A DNA stretch of 64,000 nucleotides from CALVLD01 sp964467585. GTDB taxonomy: Bacteria > Bacillota > Clostridia > Christensenellales > CAG-138. Below the pieces are notes generated by a model that worked only from the letters and a program-made list of their open reading frames with translations, was not told the origin of the DNA and did no database searches. Positions 58,939-64,000 of this stretch are shown here, one piece after another. Position 1 is the stretch's first letter. The number at the start of each line of letters is the position of its first letter. Location of the stretch: the NCBI GenBank assembly GCA_964467585.1, contig CAYXRF010000007.1, positions 1 through 64,000 of the forward strand, read 5' to 3'. Both the position numbers and the translations under genes were made by a program.

Positions 58939-59049
58939 GTTATGCGTGCTTTTGCGGAGGAAGCGTCAAGCGGGGGAACCGTCGGGGCTTTTTCAACGTT
59001 ATATATGCAGAGAGTTCAATAATTTCCTTTAAGGAGGTTCAGGTTTTAT

Positions 59050-59664
59050 ATGAAAAGACTTTTGGTTATCGTTTTGGCGGCGGCGCTTGCGCTCTGCTTT
59101 GCCGCCTGCGGCACTGTTGAGGAGCCGTCTTCGGGCAAGCAGCCCTTTTCTCCCTCGGACGGAGACGCGATAGTTTTTTCACCATCGCCCGACTCCACAG
59201 AAGAAATACCTGATGTTCGTGAAGCGTGCGACCCTCTCTATTACGATATTGTAAACTGCGTCTGCGGCAAAGACAGCGTTGGCTCGGGCTATATTGTGAT
59301 AACCGATTATGCCGAATTTGAAAGCATATTCGGGGATTTGTCCGAAAGCACAAAAAATGTCTACACGGAGGAAAGCTTTAAAACCTCATTTGTGGTTGTT
59401 GTTTTAACCACCGTCAACACAGGCGGATATACGGTTGCGCTGGATAATTGTCAAAATGACGGTATTGTCGTGTCTGCAAGCATCACGGTTACGCCGCCCA
59501 ACGCGGACGACATGGTAACGCAGGCATTTGTGACCACCGCGACAATAATGTGCTTTGACAGTGCGGATTATTTTGACGACCTTGTGTACAGCATAACCGT
59601 AAACGGCACTGTTGTGGAGCCTGTATCCTTTGACGACGTTATGAGCGTGATGCCCGTGAGGTAG
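59050..59664 (+). CDS. Lipoprotein, possibly with a PrcB-like C-terminal domain
   Basis: The 204 residues carry a lipoprotein signal ending FAAC with C20 as the lipidation site, a Ser/Pro/Asp-rich spacer (about 25-60) and a C-terminal beta-rich domain (about 70-200). VVVVLTTVNTGGYTVALDNC resembles the NTGGY strand of PrcB-type protease-complex inhibitor domains; I make that match from memory and it is weak. The start follows AAGGAGG. The protein should be tethered to the outer face of the membrane. The gene has its own promoter and no operon partner. Confidence 0.6.
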   Translation: MKRLLVIVLAAALALCFAACGTVEEPSSGKQPFSPSDGDAIVFSPSPDSTEEIPDVREACDPLYYDIVNCVCGKDSVGSGYIVITDYAEFESIFGDLSESTKNVYTEESFKTSFVVVVLTTVNTGGYTVALDNCQNDGIVVSASITVTPPNADDMVTQAFVTTATIMCFDSADYFDDLVYSITVNGTVVEPVSFDDVMSVMPVR

Positions 59665-59716
59665 ATATTTGTGCCAAATAGTTTTTTGATTTGACACAAT
59701 GCTTACAAAAAAGATA

Positions 59717-59745
59717 TTGATACTTTACTTCGTCCATGGTATAAT
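59717..59745 (+). promoter_or_regulatory. Sigma-A promoter of hpf
   Basis: TTGATA (59717-59722), 17 bases, TATAAT (59740-59745), with about 80 bases of leader. Confidence 0.75.
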
Positions 59746-59830
59746 ATATCCAATACTGAGAGCGGGCAATTGCAACGCACATCAAAATGCGGGGCGTCCG
59801 TTCAGTCAAAACGGAAAGGAGTTGGAAGTT

Positions 59831-60358
59831 ATGCGTGTTTCAATTACCGGTAAAAACATCGAAATCTCGGAATATCTCAGAGATCTTGCAATCAAAAAGA
59901 TGTCCAAGCTCGACAGGTACTTCTCCGCAGACACAGAAGCTCAGGTTACTATGGCGGTTGAGCGCAATCGGCACATCGTTGAGGTGACGATTCCCTATCC
60001 CGGCGGCATTATCCGCGGGGAGGAGGTCACGGGCGATATGTATGCCAGCATCGACAACGTAATCACAAAGCTTGAGAGGCAAATCATCCGTCACAGAACA
60101 AAGCTTGAGAAGAACCTCAGAGCCGAGGCTTTCACCGGCGAGCAGCTTCCCGAAGGATATGACGAGGACGAGGACGACAGTCCGCATATCGTCAAGGTTA
60201 AACGGTTCAGCATCAAGCCCATGAGCGTTGATGAGGCCGTGCTTCAGATGGATCTGTTGGGGCATTCATTCTTTGTGTTCAGCAATGCCGAAACCGATTC
60301 AATCAACGTGCTGTACAAGCGAAACGATGGCAATTTGGGGCTTATCGAGCCTGAATAA
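59831..60358 (+). CDS. hpf: Long-form ribosome hibernation-promoting factor
   Basis: The 175 residues contain the N-terminal RaiA/YfiA domain (MRVSITGKNIEISEYLRDLA to about 95), which binds the decoding site of the 30S subunit, a linker with an acidic stretch (DEDEDDS), and the C-terminal dimerisation domain (VKRFSIKPMSVDEAVLQMDL then GHSFFVFSN). The long form joins two ribosomes into inactive 100S particles in stationary phase. The ATG at 59831 follows AAAGGAG; the frame open upstream is untranslated leader. Confidence 0.95.
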   Translation: MRVSITGKNIEISEYLRDLAIKKMSKLDRYFSADTEAQVTMAVERNRHIVEVTIPYPGGIIRGEEVTGDMYASIDNVITKLERQIIRHRTKLEKNLRAEAFTGEQLPEGYDEDEDDSPHIVKVKRFSIKPMSVDEAVLQMDLLGHSFFVFSNAETDSINVLYKRNDGNLGLIEPE

Positions 60359-60391
60359 TCAATCAAACATGGCGAAAAACGTCATTATTTC

Positions 60392-60424
60392 AAGGGGGAC
60401 GCCTTTATGCGTCCCCTTTGGTTT
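60392..60424 (+). terminator. Terminator of hpf
   Basis: AAGGGGGACGC (60392-60402) pairs with GCGTCCCCTT (60409-60418), then TGGTTTT. A GC-rich stem with a modest U run. Confidence 0.8.
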
Positions 60425-60541
60425 TGCCGAAAAGCAATGTCAAGCTAAAAAAGTGGGGCTGCAGCTATATTATCCGCCGCAGCCCGTAAGCTTTGCTTTA
60501 TGCGTTTGTAAAAATCAGCTTGACCTATTTAAGCCCGTTGT

Positions 60542-62116
60542 TCACTCCGCCTTGGGTCCCGCGTCAACAATGTTTTGGGGCATGTGGCTGTACTTTTTGA
60601 AGTTCTTCACAAAGCGCGCCGCAAGGTCCTTTGCAGAAACGTCATACGCCTGCTTATCCGCCCACATTTCACGGGGATTAAGCACCTCATCAGGCACATC
60701 GGGACAGGTCTTTGGAACCCACACATTGAAAACGGGATGGCGATAATATTCAACATCGTTCAGTGCGCCTGTCAGCGCGGCGGTGACCATGGCACGGGTG
60801 TAGCGAATTTTCATACGGGAGCCGACGCCATAGGGGCCGCCCGACCAACCCGTGTTGATAAGGAACGCGTTCGCCTCATGCTCATCCATGCGCGCACCGA
60901 GCATCTCGGCATACACGGAAGGATGCATGAGGAAGAAGGGGGCGCCGAAAAGCGTTGAGAAGGTCGCCTCCGGCTCCTTAATGCCGCGCTCCGTACCCGC
61001 CAGCTTGCTTGTGTAGCCGGATACAAAATGATACATCGCCATGTTCTTATCCAGCTTGGAGATTGGAGGCAGCACGCCGAATGCGTCCGCCGTGAGGAAT
61101 ATAACCGTTTTGGGGTGACCGCCGACGCCCGGAATAACACAGTTGGGAATGTATTCAACAGGATAGGCAACGCGTGTATTTTCGGTTATGCTGCCATCGT
61201 TATAGTCAAGCTCACGAGTTTTTTCATCCATTATGACGTTTTCAACCAATGCGCCAAAGCGAATGGCGTCCCATATCTGCGGCTCGTTCTCATGCGACAG
61301 ATTAATGCACTTTGCATAGCATCCGCCCTCAAAATTGAAAACACCGTTGTCGGACCAGCCGTGCTCGTCATCGCCAATAAGCATACGCTTTGGGTCGGCG
61401 GACAGAGTTGTTTTGCCCGTGCCCGAAAGCCCGAAGAACAGCGCGGAATCGCCATCATGCCCAATGTTTGCGGAGCAGTGCATGGGGAAAACGCCCTGCT
61501 GCGGCATAAGAAAATTCATAACGGAGAACATACCCTTTTTAATCTCGCCCGAATACATGGAGCAGGCGATTGTCACGCGGGAATACTCAAAATCGAGAAT
61601 AATCGCCGCTTCGGAATTTGTGCCGTCAATCTGCGGAACGCACTTAAAGCCCGGTGCGCAAAGCACGGTGAACTTGGGAACGAATGTCTCAAGCTGCTGC
61701 TTGGAGGGGCGAACGAACGCCTGCGTTGCAAAAAGAGCGGAGGAAGCGTTTTCGCAGATTACGCGAATCGGCAGATGATAATTTTCATCCGCACCGACAT
61801 AAGCGTCAACAATAAATGCCTCACGGTTTTGCATATAGGCACACATTTTGCCGTATATGCCGTCCGCCCTCTCACGGGTTATGGGCATATTAATCTTGCC
61901 CCAATCTACCTTGTCATGCACGTCCGGAGAGTCCACAATAAAGCGGTCATTAGGCGACCTGCCTGTATACTTGCCTGTTTTGATGACGAGCGCGCCCGTG
62001 TTTGAAAGCTTGCCCTCGCCGCGTGACAGCGCACGCTCCGTAAGCTCTGCGGGCGACAGGTTGCAATGAACCTCCATAACCCCCATGATTCCCATGGATT
62101 CAAGGAATTCCTTCAT
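60542..62116 (-). CDS. pckA: Phosphoenolpyruvate carboxykinase (ATP)
   Basis: The 524-residue enzyme interconverts oxaloacetate plus ATP with PEP, CO2 and ADP. The ATP site is GLSGTGKTTLSADPKR, followed by the metal/oxaloacetate site IGDDEHGWSDNGVFNFEGGC. The N-terminal TGRSPNDRFIVDSP and the C-terminal NTGWSGGPYGVG are both diagnostic. In anaerobes it often works in the carboxylating direction during fermentation to succinate or propionate. The start follows AAAGGAGC. No operon partner is seen. Confidence 0.98.
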   Translation of the reverse strand: MKEFLESMGIMGVMEVHCNLSPAELTERALSRGEGKLSNTGALVIKTGKYTGRSPNDRFIVDSPDVHDKVDWGKINMPITRERADGIYGKMCAYMQNREAFIVDAYVGADENYHLPIRVICENASSALFATQAFVRPSKQQLETFVPKFTVLCAPGFKCVPQIDGTNSEAAIILDFEYSRVTIACSMYSGEIKKGMFSVMNFLMPQQGVFPMHCSANIGHDGDSALFFGLSGTGKTTLSADPKRMLIGDDEHGWSDNGVFNFEGGCYAKCINLSHENEPQIWDAIRFGALVENVIMDEKTRELDYNDGSITENTRVAYPVEYIPNCVIPGVGGHPKTVIFLTADAFGVLPPISKLDKNMAMYHFVSGYTSKLAGTERGIKEPEATFSTLFGAPFFLMHPSVYAEMLGARMDEHEANAFLINTGWSGGPYGVGSRMKIRYTRAMVTAALTGALNDVEYYRHPVFNVWVPKTCPDVPDEVLNPREMWADKQAYDVSAKDLAARFVKNFKKYSHMPQNIVDAGPKAE

Positions 62117-62186
62117 AATGAGTGCTCCTTTCGGTAAATTACCGTTTTATGCTTGTAAGCGACTTTCGCTTATATAGGATGCGCAG

Positions 62187-63038
62187 TTACTTAGACCTTA
62201 TGAACAGTATGCCCAAGCAATTGGGCCCGCAATGGCAGGAAATTGTGCAGCCCGAGGTGGTTTTAAGCACCTCGTCAAAGTGCATCGCCTGATTGACCTC
62301 GTCAACGCAGGAGTCAATAAGCTGCTTTGAGCAATCCGCATGGGTAACAAAAATCCTGTGCGGCACTATGTCATCGCGTCCTTCAAGCCTTTCACGAATG
62401 TATTGCTTAAGCACACGATCAAATGCTCCGCGATACTTTTTGACGACCTTCATCTTGCCGTCTATAACCTGAACGCAAGGACGAAGCCTTAAAAGGTTTG
62501 CGCCCAGAGCCGTAACCATACTGCACCTGCCGCCCTTGACCATGTAGTCAAGCGTGTCAAGCACAAAGCTTGTTTCAACATTTGGGATTATCTGCGCTTC
62601 AAGCTCTTGAATTATGTCGGCGGCAGCCATGCCGCGCTCTGCGCGCTCCGCCGCTTCAATCACAACATGACCCACGCCGGAGGACAGGTTGCGCGAATCC
62701 ACAACGTAAACCCCCTGCATATTTTCAGCCGCAAGCATTGCGCTGTTGTGACTGGTTGAAAAATCGGAGGATATTGATATGTGGATTATCTCACACCCGG
62801 GACTTTCGCTGCGAATGCCGTTAAAATACTCCTCATAGTCGGTTGCGCCGTGCGCCGCCGTTGCGGGCAGCGAATTGTGCTTTTTAACAAGCTCAAACAT
62901 CAGATGGGTGTTAATGTCCTCACCGTCGATATACTCCTTGCCGCCAAGACGTATATATAGCGGAAGAATCGAAATATTATAACGTTTGTACAGTTCATCC
63001 GTCAAGTCGCTTGTGCTGTCTGTGCTTATGCGAATCAT
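62187..63038 (-). CDS. DegV family fatty-acid-binding protein
   Basis: The 283-residue DegV protein begins MIRISTDSTSDLTDELYKRY, with the conserved Ser/Thr motif, GEDINTHLMFELVKKHN near the lipid-head site, and the SSDFSTSHNSAM loop that contacts the carboxylate. Members bind fatty acids and, as FakB, present them to the kinase FakA; no fakA-like gene is in this window. The ATG at 63038 follows AAAGGAG. An extra Cys-rich stretch near the end (GCTISCHCGPNCLG) includes the CGP block common to DegV ends. Confidence 0.9.
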   Translation of the reverse strand: MIRISTDSTSDLTDELYKRYNISILPLYIRLGGKEYIDGEDINTHLMFELVKKHNSLPATAAHGATDYEEYFNGIRSESPGCEIIHISISSDFSTSHNSAMLAAENMQGVYVVDSRNLSSGVGHVVIEAAERAERGMAAADIIQELEAQIIPNVETSFVLDTLDYMVKGGRCSMVTALGANLLRLRPCVQVIDGKMKVVKKYRGAFDRVLKQYIRERLEGRDDIVPHRIFVTHADCSKQLIDSCVDEVNQAMHFDEVLKTTSGCTISCHCGPNCLGILFIRSK

Positions 63039-63133
63039 TGTTAAATCTCCTTTCACGCCCCGTAAAGATAACGTGGCAACGCCGCCCAAGGGTTTTTGCA
63101 CTCTTTAGGCGGAAACGCTTTAATTACACTGCT

Positions 63134-63162
63134 ATTTTAGCATATTAGGCAATCGGTGTAAA
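63134..63162 (-). promoter_or_regulatory. Sigma-A promoter of the DegV gene
   Basis: On the minus strand TTTACA (63162-63157), 17 bases, TAAAAT (63139-63134). Confidence 0.65.
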
Positions 63163-63220
63163 CCATTGTAAAATTATATTTACACGCATACGGAATCGAA
63201 GCGGTGAATAGTATCGAAAT

Positions 63221-64000
63221 ATGGACAGGTATACGGGATTCAAAAAAAGATACAGACGCCGCGGCGGTTCGATCCGCTGCAGCGGGGAGCTTCCGCGTGT
63301 GTCTGAAGGCACTCGGCGCGGAATAGCTTGGGTGATATTTATCGCCGTTACTGCATCGCTTGCGGTGCTGTGCATTCGCGGATGCGGCAAGGCGAATGCA
63401 TATAGTGAGCTTTACGGTTACGAGCCGCAAGGTTGGGACGACTATACCCTTGCGGAGCAAACCGTGTCGCCGTCGGACTCCGCATTGTCATTGGCAAGCG
63501 CATACGACAATGTGAAATATGTTTCACTTGACAGCGAAGCTATACACGTCAGCATAGACGGGGTTCCAACGGAAATTGCTCTTGAAGAATACATCGTGGG
63601 CGTCGTCTCCGCCGAAATGCCCGCCTCCTATGAGCTTGAGGCGTTAAAGGCGCAGGCAGTGGCGGCAAGAACGTTTGCGGCGCTGCACGTTTTGGGTGAA
63701 GCGCGCTGCAAAACCGCAAGCGCATATTCCTGCGACCTCTGCGACGATTACACCTGCTGCCAAGCCTATCTCACTGACGCGGAGCTGCGCACCGCATGGG
63801 GAGACGAGTATGAACCAAATATCGCAAAGGTCAGAAAAGCCGTCTCCTCCACACGCGGCGTCGTGGCGCTTTACAACGGCAAGCTGATAAGCGCGGTATA
63901 CCACGCCTCAAGCGGAGAATCGACCGAGGCAAGCGAAGCGGTGTTTGCAATGGCTCTGCCATATCTTGTTTCGGTAGACAGCTGTGAGGGAAACGCTTCA
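63221..64000 (+). CDS. spoIID: SpoIID-like sporulation protein (3' end outside window)
   Basis: 260 codons are visible, open to the right edge. A basic N-terminus is followed by a membrane helix (about 46-62) and then the SpoIID/LytB domain: LEEYIVGVVSAEMPASYELE and ALKAQAVAARTFAAL, the signature of this lytic transglycosylase family. The Cys/Asp-rich CDLCDDYTCCQAY and the block AVYHASSGESTEASEAVFA are usual in SpoIID. In Bacillus and Clostridia it degrades peptidoglycan during engulfment of the forespore. The ATG at 63221 has only a weak GGTG upstream. The gene supports spore formation, together with sigH. Confidence 0.88.
   Translation, partial: MDRYTGFKKRYRRRGGSIRCSGELPRVSEGTRRGIAWVIFIAVTASLAVLCIRGCGKANAYSELYGYEPQGWDDYTLAEQTVSPSDSALSLASAYDNVKYVSLDSEAIHVSIDGVPTEIALEEYIVGVVSAEMPASYELEALKAQAVAARTFAALHVLGEARCKTASAYSCDLCDDYTCCQAYLTDAELRTAWGDEYEPNIAKVRKAVSSTRGVVALYNGKLISAVYHASSGESTEASEAVFAMALPYLVSVDSCEGNAS

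Noticed and set aside
58943..59022. Leader peptide before the lipoprotein gene
   Set aside because: A short ATG frame follows the -10 box closely but has no ribosome site and no control-codon run.

Overview
The window comes from a spore-forming, Gram-positive Clostridia-type bacterium, most likely an uncultured gut or anaerobic lineage. The evidence is a conserved mrnC-rlmB-sigH block, a SpoIID gene cut by the right edge, a FeoA/FeoA/FeoB iron system under a DtxR-type repressor, an 8Fe-8S ferredoxin, ATP-dependent PEP carboxykinase, SipW signal peptidases with TasA-like proteins, a dockerin protein, strong AGGAGG ribosome sites and TTGaca-N16-18-TATAAT promoters. A run of 100 N at 26351-26450 marks a scaffold gap, so this is a draft or metagenome assembly.

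Layout. 1-6172: membrane and envelope genes (a PgsA-VTT fusion, DUF308, FtsB/DivIC, Ppx/GppA, a split chromate transporter, YibE/F). 6245-12868: a 2,207-residue secreted protein with OB-like repeats, a PHP metallohydrolase domain and a C-terminal dockerin. 13388-14716: dnaA without dnaN beside it and with an altered DNA-recognition motif. 14821-16885: an acyltransferase pair. 17103-20763: the iron regulon. 21012-23594: a zinc-ribbon protein, tRNA-Val, tRNA-Gln and a Fic gene with its own operator-like repeats. 23732-35332: sigma factors, translation and RNA genes (rlmB, mrnC, prfB, argS, yebC), a sortase, a Cys-rich small protein, DUF1015 and a CDF transporter. 35635-37395: PepF. 55704-64000: ferredoxin, HU, MazG, asparaginase, a lipoprotein, HPF, PckA, DegV and SpoIID.

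The outstanding region is 37655-55548, about 18 kb on the minus strand behind one strong promoter. It encodes a membrane-anchored TasA-like protein, a TasA/camelysin-like fibre candidate, two SipW-type signal peptidases, four more TasA-like secreted proteins, and a giant BspA-type leucine-rich-repeat protein with a SipW-type signal. In its middle lie a membrane-anchored McrB-like AAA+ ATPase and a DUF2357 protein whose C-terminal half is a long coiled coil with no visible nuclease. The layout suggests that an McrB/DUF2357 pair, normally seen in restriction-type systems, has been put to work building or controlling a surface fibre. Other points of note are a prfB frameshift site that uses UAA instead of UGA, an ArgS with a degenerate HIGH motif, and divergent argS/sortase promoters that share one -35 region.
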